A DNA stretch of 64,000 bases, from assembly GCA_963747535.1 (NCBI GenBank), contig CAVVFX010000023.1:1-64000 (forward strand), given 5' to 3'. The stretch comes from CAVVFX01 sp963747535. Its GTDB lineage: Bacteria; Acidobacteriota; Terriglobia; Bryobacterales; Bryobacteraceae. The position numbers and the translations under genes were made by a program. The first letter of the stretch is position 1. Every line of letters begins with the position of its first letter. The notes beneath the pieces were generated by a model. That model saw nothing but the letters and a program-made list of their open reading frames with translations, was not told the origin of the DNA and did not search any database. This document shows positions 8,962 to 17,110 of the stretch, in pieces.

Positions 8962-10371
8962 ATGGCGAATACGTTAGTGAAAGGCTTGGCATTGACGCTC
9001 GGAGGAGGGCTTGCTGTCGGACTCGGTATCAAGCTCGGTCAAAGCTCGGCGTCGACCCCGCCCCCGGTCGAAACGATCGATTTCGGACCGGTTCTGGATC
9101 GGATCGAAGGCGTCGAGAACCGCATTGTAGTGGTGGAGACCGCGTTGAAGGATCCGGGACCGATGGTCATCCCGTCCCTTCACGAACTGGAGGAGCGGGT
9201 ACACACGCAGAGCAGCGAGGTGGAGGCTCTACGTGCCGCATTCCAGCGCGCCAGCGAGGTGCACGATTCGCGCATCGACAAACTGGGCTACGCAGTCGAC
9301 AGTCTGGAGTCGAAGCTTCCCGCACTGATCGAACAGAGTATTAAGCCCAAGTTTGAAGAGATGCACGAGCGGGTACAGCGCGAAATGCAGGAGACGGCCA
9401 GCCAGACGCTGGAGATGTTCGCCGACCGCATTCAAAGCCGTGTAGTAGAGAAGATCACGTCGATCGAGGGTGACATGGGTCGCCAATCGGAAGCGATCAA
9501 TGACCTTCGCGACTACTCTCTCAAGACCGACCAGAATCTGCAAAGACTGCTGGCGGGCGTCGAGAACCTGGCTGACAAGATCAATCGCAAGTTCGATGCT
9601 CCGGCAGAAGTGGCGCGAACCACTCCTGTGGCGCGCACCGCCCCCGCTCCCGCTACATCCGCGTCTCCAGGCTCTTCCATGGCCGCGGCCCCGTCAGTCC
9701 AGGCTTTGGTGACACCGGAGCAGACGATTCCAGCGACTCCTCCTTCGCCCCCGGGCACGACCCAGCCGAATCCGCCTCCCAAGCCGGTCAACCTGGCGCC
9801 CGCGACGAGCCAGCCGGCTCAGTCGGTCAAAGTCCCGGATTTTCCGGCGAAGATCGAATTGGGCGAAGCCGTGGATGTGCGTCCTCTTCGCGTACCGTTT
9901 CAGATTCCGGCACCCGCGAGTTTGTCCGGACCCGAGTTCGAGGAACTGCTTGCCGAGAAACCCCGTAGCAATGGATTCCGCAGAGCTGCCCTCGCGGGTA
10001 GCGGACTCGCACTGCTTGCCGCGGGGGTCGGCGTGGTCGAGTTCATGCATAAGCCGGTGTCGGCCCACAGCAACCCGCCCTCTGCCAATAAAACAGCTCC
10101 TGCCGTCGCCGGGGATTCGCTCGACACGAAGAAACTTACCGATCAATCGGACCTGCTCGATCAGGCCCGGAGCTTCAGCCAGAAGAGAGAATTTGGCAAA
10201 GCAGAGGACATTTATCGCACTATCCTGAAGACTGACCCCTCGAATACCGAAGTGAAGCGCCTCCTCGCCAGCAGTCTGTTCCGGCAGGAAAAGATCGACG
10301 AGAGCGTCAAGGTCCTCAACAGCATTTCCGAGAGCAAAGGTTCAAGCAATCAAGTCGATACCCAGCAGTAA
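8962..10371 (+). CDS. Membrane-anchored coiled-coil protein with C-terminal TPR
   Basis: 469 residues from the ATG at 8962 (AAAGGGA 8 bases upstream); an in-frame ATG at 8890 would add 24 charged residues. Order of parts: an N-terminal glycine-rich hydrophobic segment (LALTLGGGLAVGLGIKLG), a long heptad-rich region at about residues 30-215 that should form a coiled coil, a proline/alanine-rich linker, a second hydrophobic segment near 339-362 (AALAGSGLALLAAGVGVVEF), and one or two TPR-like helices at the end (AEDIYRTILKTDPSNTEVKRL). I do not recognise a family. A scaffold role in the envelope is a guess from the architecture. Confidence 0.75.
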   Translation: MANTLVKGLALTLGGGLAVGLGIKLGQSSASTPPPVETIDFGPVLDRIEGVENRIVVVETALKDPGPMVIPSLHELEERVHTQSSEVEALRAAFQRASEVHDSRIDKLGYAVDSLESKLPALIEQSIKPKFEEMHERVQREMQETASQTLEMFADRIQSRVVEKITSIEGDMGRQSEAINDLRDYSLKTDQNLQRLLAGVENLADKINRKFDAPAEVARTTPVARTAPAPATSASPGSSMAAAPSVQALVTPEQTIPATPPSPPGTTQPNPPPKPVNLAPATSQPAQSVKVPDFPAKIELGEAVDVRPLRVPFQIPAPASLSGPEFEELLAEKPRSNGFRRAALAGSGLALLAAGVGVVEFMHKPVSAHSNPPSANKTAPAVAGDSLDTKKLTDQSDLLDQARSFSQKREFGKAEDIYRTILKTDPSNTEVKRLLASSLFRQEKIDESVKVLNSISESKGSSNQVDTQQ

Positions 10372-10380
10372 GACGGAAAG

Positions 10381-10478
10381 ACATTTGGCCACGAATGAAC
10401 ACGAATAAACACGAATAAGAAAGTTCTTGTTCTGTTTTTTTTATTCGTGTTTATTCGTGTTCATTCGTGGCCAAATGT
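10381..10478. terminator. Perfect 38-bp inverted repeat between two convergent genes
   Basis: Arms 10381-10418 and 10441-10478 are exact reverse complements, separated by 22 bases. Each arm carries the iterated CACGAATGAACACGAATA pattern also seen at 17736-17767. The element fills nearly all of the space between the two stop codons (10371 and 10484), so it can act as a bidirectional terminator. Confidence 0.7.
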
Positions 10479-10483
10479 TGGCC

Positions 10484-12247
10484 CTACATCACCGGCAGCA
10501 GGGCGATGGCGCTCTGTGTCCCGCCGATCGTGATAATAACGGGCTGATTACCCGCCGAGAGGGTCGGAACCGTAGCGTTTATCTGGTAGAGCCCCACGAA
10601 GCCCGGCGCCAGGCCGGAGTACGCAACCGCCGCCGAAGCTCCGCCGATTGTGACCGTGGCTGTAGCAACCGTCGTAGATGCGCCCGCGGCAGCCGTGCCG
10701 TCCGCCGGTGTCGGCGAAACCGCGCCCAGTCCCGTGCAATAAATCTGCACAGTTTCTCCCGGGACGGCTGGACTGCTCGTATTAGCCAACTGGTAGTTAG
10801 CGTGAAGAATGGCGCCGTATGTGGTCGGCCCGACCGTATAAGTGAACATCCCCGGCTGAGCCGCGATCACCGGAACCGTGATCGAATTACCGGCGGAGCC
10901 GTTATTTACTACCTGGACCGTCGCCGTGGTTCCCTGTCCCGCCACTTCGTAGGGAACCTGGAAGTTGACCTGCTCCTGGCCATTGACGTTATCCACGGCG
11001 AAGATCGGCGCCGCCGTCCCATTCACCAGCACCTGAACATTGATCAACTGTGTCGCCAGCGGTACTGCACTCGCCAGATTGATTCCTGAGCCGGTCGTGA
11101 GGTTGGCGCCGAAGATAGTGGCGATCTCACCGGGAACGAGCCCTCCTGAAACGAAGCTGGCGCCGTTCACCACTCCGTTGGTGGTGATCGCCGGAGCCGC
11201 AGAGATCTCGCGGATTCTGTGGTTGTTCTGATCGGCAATATAGAGATTGTTCAGCGAATCCACCGCCATGCCGCGAGGGCCACTGAACGTGGCCTGCAGG
11301 GCGGGACCGCCGTCGCCGCTGAATCCAGCCGATCCGGTCCCGGCATAGGTAGTAATCGTTCCTCCCGGCGATACTTTGCGGATGCGCTGTCCGTAGTACT
11401 CAGCTATGTAAAGATTCCCGGCGGAATCGAGGGCCACGCCAACCGGGCCATTCATCTCCGCGGAGGTAGCGGCGCCGCCGTCACCCGTGTCGCCGCAGGT
11501 TCCGTTTCCGGCAACGGTGGAGATGGTGCCACTCGAATTCACCATGCGTACGCGACAACTGCTTCCGGCGGCCGCTCCGTCGTCGGTGAAATAGAAGTTT
11601 CCGTTGGGGCCCAGCGCGATCGCGCTCGGAAACATCCCGGCCTGCAGCGCGGAAGCTCCGTCACCCGAGTAACTAAACGTTCCGAAGCCGGCGACAGTGT
11701 TAATGATTCCCGCCGGCGTTATCTTACGAATCCGGTAGTTAGAGTAATCCGTAAACCATATATTCCCTCCGGCATCCACCACGATATCCAGGGGACTATG
11801 AATCTCCGCGGCGCTGGCTTGCCCCCCGTCGCCGGTGAAACCTGGAGTCCCGGTTCCGGCAAACGTGCTGATAATTCCGTTCGTCGCGACTTTTCGAATT
11901 CGCTGGTTGCTATAGTCGGAGATATATAACGTGCCGTCGGCTGCGGGAGCAACGCCATACGGGTTATCCAGCATGGCAGAGGTCGCGAGCCCGCCGTCAC
12001 CCGCGAAGCCGGCCTTCTGATAGGTTCCGGCCACGATAGTAGTCACGCCGTTTGGAGCCACTTTATAAACGACATGGTAGGTGTAGTCCGGGACGTACAT
12101 ATTTCCCGCGGCGTCGAGCCTCACTGAGGGGTCCTGTCCCCAAGTGCTGCTTCCCCCAACCGTACTGATGTTCTGGGACCAAAGCGGTACTGCCCAAATC
12201 AGTCCAAGCAGGACCCAACCGGCGCATCTATATCCTCTGAACTGCAT
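10484..12247 (-). CDS. Secreted NHL-repeat protein with TIGR03437 C-terminus
   Basis: 587 residues from the ATG at 12247, chosen for the GAGGAGG about 10 bases upstream and the signal peptide that follows (GWVLLGLIWAVPLWSQ); the longer frame to 12424 enters intergenic DNA. About six NHL repeats with the recurring pattern 'GTGTPGFTGDGGQASAAE... I.V.. GNIWFTDYSNYRIRK' form a beta-propeller over residues 25-330. The C-terminal 230 residues are the TIGR03437 module (NGVVNGASF, VNFQVPYEVA). Likely an extracellular or surface protein; ligand unknown. Confidence 0.88.
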   Translation of the reverse strand: MQFRGYRCAGWVLLGLIWAVPLWSQNISTVGGSSTWGQDPSVRLDAAGNMYVPDYTYHVVYKVAPNGVTTIVAGTYQKAGFAGDGGLATSAMLDNPYGVAPAADGTLYISDYSNQRIRKVATNGIISTFAGTGTPGFTGDGGQASAAEIHSPLDIVVDAGGNIWFTDYSNYRIRKITPAGIINTVAGFGTFSYSGDGASALQAGMFPSAIALGPNGNFYFTDDGAAAGSSCRVRMVNSSGTISTVAGNGTCGDTGDGGAATSAEMNGPVGVALDSAGNLYIAEYYGQRIRKVSPGGTITTYAGTGSAGFSGDGGPALQATFSGPRGMAVDSLNNLYIADQNNHRIREISAAPAITTNGVVNGASFVSGGLVPGEIATIFGANLTTGSGINLASAVPLATQLINVQVLVNGTAAPIFAVDNVNGQEQVNFQVPYEVAGQGTTATVQVVNNGSAGNSITVPVIAAQPGMFTYTVGPTTYGAILHANYQLANTSSPAVPGETVQIYCTGLGAVSPTPADGTAAAGASTTVATATVTIGGASAAVAYSGLAPGFVGLYQINATVPTLSAGNQPVIITIGGTQSAIALLPVM

Positions 12248-12375
12248 GTCTCCATTCCTCCTCGCTTCCACTGCCTCGTGGATTCGTGTGATTATTCTAC
12301 GCGAATGTATACTGCCGTTGGAGAAAATGTTGGCCTGGTTGTATGATTTGCGACCATTCGGATGCACCTTCCGTA

Positions 12376-12405
12376 GGACAGCCCATCGTCTTATGGGGTC
12401 TGTCC
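12376..12405. repeat. Dispersed palindrome (GGACAG...CTGTCC, REP-like)
   Basis: One of a family with the core CCATCGTC flanked by inverted GGCAGACC/GGTCTGCC arms. Relatives at 15476-15503, 18304-18334 (partial), 56989-57018 and 58320-58349. It lies in the 12248-12437 gap, which also holds the promoter of the NHL gene. Confidence 0.65.
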
Positions 12406-12437
12406 CGTGCGCAGCGTTCCGCAATACAAGGAGCCTA

Positions 12438-12872
12438 TCAGTCTGCGCTTTTCCCCGCCAGCCTCAGCTCATCCTCGACTTCGTACATCCGGTCATCCAG
12501 GTTCTTAGTCGGCTTTCCTGCCGCCTTTGCAACTTCGATTTTCTTCTGAATCGCAGCGCGGCGTTTCTGTAGCGCAGTCACTTTGGGATCCGGCGGCGCG
12601 GTGGGCTTCTCTGTCGACAGCTCCACGGGTTTGGACGCCGGCTGCTTGGCGGCCTTTTTACCCTTGCGGCCCGCCGGTACCTTATATCGGAACGCCGTGA
12701 TATTGACCGGCGGTTTGAGTGTTGCGCTGAAATCGCGATGGTACTTCTGCGCAATCAGCGCAGCTTCCGAAAGCAACTCGTGGAATCGAGTCTCCATCGC
12801 CTGTTTCGCTTGCGCACGCAATTGCTCGCCCTGCCTCTTCCATTTCTGATATTCGGTGATGACGTTGTCCAT
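12438..12872 (-). CDS. Small lysine-rich helical protein, unknown function
   Basis: 144 residues. The N-terminal 55 residues are strongly helical and charged (EYQKWKRQGEQLRAQAKQAM), the middle is a Lys/Pro/Ala-rich linker (GRKGKKAAKQPASKP), and the C-terminus is a second coiled-coil-like helix pair. A basic linker between helices suggests nucleic-acid or protein binding, but I recognise no family. It is divergent from the next gene with about 38 bases between starts. Confidence 0.6.
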   Translation of the reverse strand: MDNVITEYQKWKRQGEQLRAQAKQAMETRFHELLSEAALIAQKYHRDFSATLKPPVNITAFRYKVPAGRKGKKAAKQPASKPVELSTEKPTAPPDPKVTALQKRRAAIQKKIEVAKAAGKPTKNLDDRMYEVEDELRLAGKSAD

Positions 12873-12910
12873 AGGTAAACCGCTATTCTATCCGTTGAGA
12901 CAACACCACC

Positions 12911-13387
12911 ATGATGAAACCTGTGATTCTCGTGATCGCCTTCACCACTCTCCTGACGCCGGGTGCAGCCCCGCCGCAGACCCTGGACCAGCAGATCGCT
13001 GCGGTGCTCGATGATTGGCACCAGGCTGCCTCAGTCGCCGACGAAGAGCGCTATTTTAAGCACTTCGCGCCCAACGGTGTGTTCATGGGTACCGATGCCA
13101 CCGAGCGCTGGACGGTCAACCAGTTTCGCGAGTGGGCCAAGCCTCATTTCCGGAGAAAGAAAGCGTGGAGTTTCAAGCCGCGAGACCGGCACATCGATTT
13201 CTCGTCCGATCGACACACCGCCTGGTTTGACGAAATGCTGGATACGCCCAACCTGGGCGTTTGCCGCGGCACCGGCGTGCTGACGCGAATCGGCTCCGAC
13301 TGGAAGATTGCCCAATACAACCTCTCCATCGCCATACCGAACGTCTTGGCCGACCGTATCGTGAAGCAAATCGCCGGTACCCCATAA
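12911..13387 (+). CDS. Secreted SnoaL/NTF2-like (DUF4440-type) protein
   Basis: 158 residues starting at tandem ATG codons (12911 and 12914). A signal peptide (VILVIAFTTLLTPGAA) precedes an NTF2-fold pattern: 'QIAAVLDDWHQAASVADEER' helix, the YFKHFAPNGVFMGTDATE block, and a final beta-rich part with 'GTGVLTRIGSDWKIAQYNLS'. This matches SnoaL-like small proteins of the polyketide-cyclase superfold; the specific activity is unknown. Confidence 0.8.
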   Translation: MMKPVILVIAFTTLLTPGAAPPQTLDQQIAAVLDDWHQAASVADEERYFKHFAPNGVFMGTDATERWTVNQFREWAKPHFRRKKAWSFKPRDRHIDFSSDRHTAWFDEMLDTPNLGVCRGTGVLTRIGSDWKIAQYNLSIAIPNVLADRIVKQIAGTP

Positions 13388-13471
13388 GGCAAGCCTGGCC
13401 TGCGCGCCCCACTGGCCACACTGTAACCGGTCTGTAAATCGATGTTGCGTTTCCGTTAACGGAGGCGTATT

Positions 13472-13549
13472 ATGGGATTGGCGGTTGAGTTACTCGCAGC
13501 CGCTATTTGCTGTACCAAATGCGTTGAAGTAGTCCGTTCCGTTTTGTGA
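13472..13549 (+). CDS. Possible 25-residue peptide with three cysteines
   Basis: ATG at 13472 with GGAGG at 13461-13465 (6-base spacing) opens a 25-codon frame ending in TGA. The peptide begins MGLAVELLAAAICC and has a third Cys three residues later, followed by a short valine-rich tail. It is mostly hydrophobic with no Pro or Gly after residue 2. Spacing and start codon are ideal, but short frames arise by chance; coding is unproven. Confidence 0.4.
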   Translation: MGLAVELLAAAICCTKCVEVVRSVL

Positions 13550-13554
13550 GACGA

Positions 13555-13583
13555 GAACGCTGGCGGAGTCGCCCTTAGCGTTC
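13555..13583 (+). other. Nested stem-loop upstream of second GGAGG motif
   Basis: GAACGCT (13555-13561) pairs with AGCGTTC (13577-13583), and inside it GGCG (13562-13565) pairs with CGCC (13570-13573) around a GAGT loop. It sits 11 bases before AAAGGAGGT. It may be a structural element of the transcript or a processing or terminator-like hairpin. Confidence 0.45.
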
Positions 13584-13593
13584 TATTAAACAT

Positions 13594-13659
13594 AAAGGAG
13601 GTACGACTATTCACTTCTACTGCAGTCATCCGACCGAAAATCTTGGTAGTACGGTTTAA
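13594..13659 (+). other. Strong ribosome-binding motif followed by frame with AUU as possible start
   Basis: AAAGGAGGT at 13594-13602 is a full anti-SD match. Seven bases after GGAGG is ATT (13609), opening a 16-residue frame that ends at TAA 13657-13659 (begins IHFYCSHP). ATT is a rare but known start codon (infC). The same spacing and flanking bases recur at 13867. The motif could pair with ACCTCCT near 13660, hiding it. Confidence 0.3.
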
Positions 13660-13866
13660 CCTCCTCGCGGTTTGGTCTCTCGGTTGTAATTGGTTCCTCG
13701 ACCTACCGTAGGAGCTTCCTACTTTCGGGGTGTGCCGGATACTGCGATTCTTACGCTGTTTCCATTGCATATCAGGAACGTCCAGTTTGCGTTTCTCGAT
13801 AGTCGTTGCAGGTAACGCTGGCCTACGCCAGGGGCATCGGCAAGAGCCGCTTGCTCGACTTCAATT

Positions 13867-13927
13867 AAAGGAGGTTCGATTATCTATTCAAATTTCGGCC
13901 GCTCAACTGAGACGTCTGTTAGTTAGT
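13867..13927 (+). other. Second AAAGGAGGT motif with ATT/ATC at start position
   Basis: AAAGGAGGT at 13867-13875 is followed by TCGATTATC, very like the TACGACTATT after the motif at 13594. The frame from ATT 13879 or ATC 13882 ends at TAG 13925-13927. No ATG/GTG/TTG occurs at a proper distance in the forward frames. Coding is uncertain. Confidence 0.3.
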
Positions 13928-14009
13928 TCTCCTCGTGACTGCTGTTGGATATCGCGCAGGAGAGCGCGTTGAGTGGCCGCTTCTATTTCAGAACGTAAAT
14001 TAGCAGTGC

Positions 14010-14042
14010 AAGGGAGAGGCAGAAGTTTGCCTCTCCCTTTTT
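14010..14042 (+). terminator. Strong rho-independent terminator
   Basis: AGGGAGAGGC (14011-14020) pairs with GCCTCTCCCT (14029-14038) around an 8-base loop and is followed by a run of T to 14042. The T-tract is on the plus strand only, so it ends a plus-strand transcript coming from the 13.44-14.0 kb region. It stops 4 bases short of the convergent transporter gene. Confidence 0.85.
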
Positions 14043-14046
14043 CGAT

Positions 14047-15405
14047 TTAATGCGCGGCTTTGCCTTGCATCCCTAACTTGTGTTGCATTTCTTCCAAGGT
14101 GATTCCTTTAGTCTCCGGGAAGAGGAACAGAATCACAAAGAACTGCACCACCGTTGCCGCGGCGAAAAAGACAAAAGGTATCGGTTTGGACTTAGCCGCT
14201 AGAGCCGGAAACACTGATGAGATGATGGCGTTCATAATCCAGTGAGTGAAACTCCCCAGGCTCTGACCCTTGGCGCGGACCAGATTCGGAAACACCTCGC
14301 TCAAATACACCCAGATCACCGCTCCTTGCGAGAACGCGAAGAACGCGATGAAGCCGACCAGCAACCATACCAGCAGATTCTCATTCTTGCCCGAAGCAAA
14401 AATCGCCGCGACCCCCGCGAGGCATGACGCTGTGCCGATTGCCCCGGCCAGCAGCAGCTTCTTGCGTCCCACCTTATCGATGATGCTCATCCCCACCATG
14501 GTGAACACCAGATTGGTAAATCCGATCGCGACTGCCTGCAGGTCGCTCGAGACTTTGTCGAATCCGGCCTTCGCAAAAATATCATTGAGATAGTACAGAA
14601 TCGCATTGATACCCGAAAATTGATTAAAGACCCCGATCGCGATCGCCAGAAAGATCGGCAGCCGGTACTTGGCCTGAAACAGCGGCTCGCTTTTTTCGCG
14701 GCTTTCCGTCCCGAGGGATTCGAGGACATCCTGGATTTCCTGGTCCGGATCAGGCTCGCCGATCTTCGCAAACACACTCTTCGCCTCCGCCAGCAGACCC
14801 CGGCGCACCAGCCATCGCGGGCTCTGCGGAATCGTCATCAACGCGAAAAAGAACAGCACTGCCGGCGCCCCCGTGATGCCCAGCTTCCAACGCCATTCGG
14901 TCGCTCCGAAGTTGGCGAGTCCGATCAGGTAGTTCGATAGATAGGCAACCAGGATGCCGGCGACAACATTGAACTGGAAAAATCCAACCAGCCGTCCGCG
15001 CTTGGCGGCCGGTGCCACTTCGGCGATATACATGGGGCCGATCACCGAAGAGCCGCCGATCGCCAGCCCTCCGATAAAACGAAAGATCAGGAACGAGTGC
15101 CAGTTCCAGGCCAGCGCGCAACCTAGAGCTGTGATGATATACAGGAGCGCCAGAGCCTGCAGCGACCCTTTGCGTCCATAGCGGTCACTCGGTGGACCCG
15201 CGAACAAGGAGCCGATCACCGTGCCCCACAGAGCCGCCGCAACCGTGACCCCCAGCATCCCGGGCGTTAACGAATACTCTGTGGACAGCGCGCTCGTAGC
15301 GCCGGCAATGACAGCCGTGTCGAAGCCGAACAGCAGCCCTCCCAGGGCCGCGACGATGGTACTTCTCAGCAGATAGGCATTGACGTGCCCGCTTCCATTT
15401 CCCAT
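14047..15405 (-). CDS. MFS sugar porter (XylE/GalP-type)
   Basis: 452 residues with about 12 membrane helices. Signature motifs of the sugar porter family are present: GGLLFGFDTAVIAGA in helix 1, 'DRYGRKGSLQ' in loop 2-3, 'RFIGGLAIGGSSVIGPMYIAE' in helix 4-5, and PQSPRWL after helix 6 (usual PESPRWL). 'GVFNQFSGINAILYY' in helix 7 matches the sugar-binding QQxxGxN motif with Asn-Gln in place of Gln-Gln. It should import a monosaccharide by proton symport; which sugar cannot be read. Its start region is shared with the divergent ACS transporter. Confidence 0.9.
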   Translation of the reverse strand: MGNGSGHVNAYLLRSTIVAALGGLLFGFDTAVIAGATSALSTEYSLTPGMLGVTVAAALWGTVIGSLFAGPPSDRYGRKGSLQALALLYIITALGCALAWNWHSFLIFRFIGGLAIGGSSVIGPMYIAEVAPAAKRGRLVGFFQFNVVAGILVAYLSNYLIGLANFGATEWRWKLGITGAPAVLFFFALMTIPQSPRWLVRRGLLAEAKSVFAKIGEPDPDQEIQDVLESLGTESREKSEPLFQAKYRLPIFLAIAIGVFNQFSGINAILYYLNDIFAKAGFDKVSSDLQAVAIGFTNLVFTMVGMSIIDKVGRKKLLLAGAIGTASCLAGVAAIFASGKNENLLVWLLVGFIAFFAFSQGAVIWVYLSEVFPNLVRAKGQSLGSFTHWIMNAIISSVFPALAAKSKPIPFVFFAAATVVQFFVILFLFPETKGITLEEMQHKLGMQGKAAH

Positions 15406-15475
15406 GCAGTGAGCCTATCACGCTGTAGAATGCACTATGCTAAGGGTCTGCCCTGCTCCTGTGCTGATCCGTGTT

Positions 15476-15539
15476 GGCAGACCATCGTTGTATGTGGTCT
15501 GCCCTTGTCCTTCTGAGCCGTGACCGTAAGGGAGCGGTT
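15476..15539. repeat. Two dispersed repeats upstream of the second ACS transporter
   Basis: 15476-15503 is a GGCAGACC...GGTCTGCC palindrome. 15516-15539 (AGCCGTGACCGTAAGG then GAGCGGTT) recurs at 16927-16950 with one mismatch in 24. The frame of the downstream gene runs open through both, which is why longer starts (15471, 15492) should be distrusted. Confidence 0.7.
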
Positions 15540-15569
15540 TGGCCTTTTTCGAAGAGGAACACATTTCCC

Positions 15570-16868
15570 GTGACGCTCATTCCCATCCCTCGCACTGGTA
15601 CACGCGCATTGACGGCCGTGAAGCCCACGTGGCTGCACTGGACCATCCTCGCGCTGCTCTCCCTCTCCGTGGCCATCAACTATGTGGACCGCGGCAATCT
15701 GTCGGTCGCGCTGAGCAGTATCGAGACGGACATCCATGTCGGCCAGGACCAGCTCGGAGTCCTGGGGATGGCTTTCTTTGTTTCGTATTCGTTCCTGCAG
15801 ATCTTCGCGGGAAAGCTGATTGACCGCTTCAACGTCATTTGGATTTACGCGGTGGGTTACTTGCTGTGGTCGGGAGCCACCGCCCTCACCGGCGTGGTCC
15901 ACGGCTTCGCGTTTGCCGGCGTCACGCTCAGCAGTTTCGCAGTGCTCTTCCTCTTACGACTGTTGCTCGGCGTCGGTGAATCGGTAGCCTTCCCCTGCTA
16001 TGCGAAGATTATCTCGGGCAGCTTCCCCGAGGGGCTGCGAGGCACGGCCAACGCGGCTATCGACTGCTGCACCAAAATGGGTCCGGCCGTCGGCATCCTG
16101 CTGGGTGTCGAACTGGTCGATAAATTCGGCTGGCGAATGATGTTCATCGCGATCGGCGCGGTGAGCCTTACCTGGCTCGTACCCTGGTGCATCCTCGCGC
16201 CGCACTTGCGATTGCGTCAGATTGTTGAGCACATCCCGCCTCCGCCCTATCGCGAGATCCTTTTGAAGCGCCCCTTCTGGGGCACTGTGTTGGGACTTTT
16301 CGGAGCCAACTACACCTGGTATTTCTTCCTGACCTGGCTGCCGTATTATTTCGAGCACGAGCGCCATTATTCGAGCGACCGGCTGGCCTTCTTCGGCAGC
16401 CTGCCCTTTTGGGGTGTCGGCATCTCCTCCATCTGTGCAGGCTTGACCGCCGACGCCATCATCCGGCGCGGACGCAACGCCGTGCGCGTGCGCCAGGCGA
16501 CCGTGTCGCTGGGACTGATCGGCTGCTGTTGCTTGATGCTCCCGGCGGTCGCAATCCAGAACGAAACTCTTTCGCTATCGCTCCTGATGGTGGCGTGTCT
16601 GTGCTTCGGACTCTTCTCCTCGAACCACTTCGCACTGGTGCAGGCCTTGTCGGGACCCGAAGCCGCAGGCCGTTGGACCGGCGTCCAGAATGGCCTGGGC
16701 AACTGCGCCGGCATCGTCGCCCCGTGGGTCACTGGAGCGATCCTCAACGCGACACACTCCTTCTTCATGGCTTTCGCGACCGCCTGTGCCGTGCTGCTGC
16801 TGGGGGTGACAGGCTACTGGTTCGTAGTAGGCAAGAGCGGTAGAGTTTCGTGGGACAGACTTTATTAG
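15570..16868 (+). CDS. MFS transporter, ACS (sugar-acid) family
   Basis: 432 residues from the GTG at 15570, preceded by GAGGAA about 10 bases upstream; the GTG at 15618 is a further option. Helix 1 motif 'SVAINYVDRGNLSVALSSI', 'FAGKLIDRFN' in loop 2-3 and 'RLLLGVGESVAFPCYAKI' in helix 4 identify the anion:cation symporter family (glucarate, hexuronate or related acids). About 12 membrane segments. It pairs divergently with the sugar porter; together with the ACS transporter at 3935-5224 it points to scavenging of plant-derived sugar acids. Substrate unproven. Confidence 0.88.
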   Translation: MTLIPIPRTGTRALTAVKPTWLHWTILALLSLSVAINYVDRGNLSVALSSIETDIHVGQDQLGVLGMAFFVSYSFLQIFAGKLIDRFNVIWIYAVGYLLWSGATALTGVVHGFAFAGVTLSSFAVLFLLRLLLGVGESVAFPCYAKIISGSFPEGLRGTANAAIDCCTKMGPAVGILLGVELVDKFGWRMMFIAIGAVSLTWLVPWCILAPHLRLRQIVEHIPPPPYREILLKRPFWGTVLGLFGANYTWYFFLTWLPYYFEHERHYSSDRLAFFGSLPFWGVGISSICAGLTADAIIRRGRNAVRVRQATVSLGLIGCCCLMLPAVAIQNETLSLSLLMVACLCFGLFSSNHFALVQALSGPEAAGRWTGVQNGLGNCAGIVAPWVTGAILNATHSFFMAFATACAVLLLGVTGYWFVVGKSGRVSWDRLY

Positions 16869-17110
16869 TCCGCGAGCTAAACAGAGCGTCACAAGTGATT
16901 GAGCGTCGCTAACACCCATCCTAATTAGCCGTGACCGTGAGGGAGCGGTTGGCGCAATAGTTCCCCGCAGAATCCGGTCACACTCGGTCGACGCCGAGCG
17001 CTGCTTCGGAGTACGTCGGCTGCGCCATGCGACTCACCAAACGTTCACGTTCCGGCTCTGTTAGTCAAAATGCTGGCGACGTCGCGGCCGCTCTTTCCGT
17101 AGCACCACCC
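16869..17110. other. Intergenic DNA with dispersed repeat
   Basis: Contains the second copy of the AGCCGTGACCGT repeat (16927-16950). No gene seen; it separates the ACS transporter from the terminase relic. Confidence 0.5.

Larger units (their letters stand above)
13440..14042 (+). ncRNA. Candidate structured or multi-small-ORF transcript, no long ORF
   Basis: This 0.6 kb holds no convincing long ORF but ends in a strong rho-independent terminator (14010-14042). It contains three ribosome-binding-like motifs in similar context (ACGGAGGC at 13460, AAAGGAGGT at 13594, AAAGGAGGT at 13867), a nested stem-loop (13555-13583), a small hairpin GTAGGA/TCCTAC (13708-13722), and an ACCTCCT downstream of the second motif that could base-pair with it. 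The layout suggests a real transcript: a non-coding RNA, a leader-controlled set of small peptides, or both. I do not recognise an RNA family. Confidence 0.35.

Noticed and set aside
13456..13770. 104-codon minus-strand ORF in the transcript-like region
   Set aside because: No ribosome-binding site and polar, low-complexity composition; the terminator and the ribosome-binding motifs all point to the plus strand.
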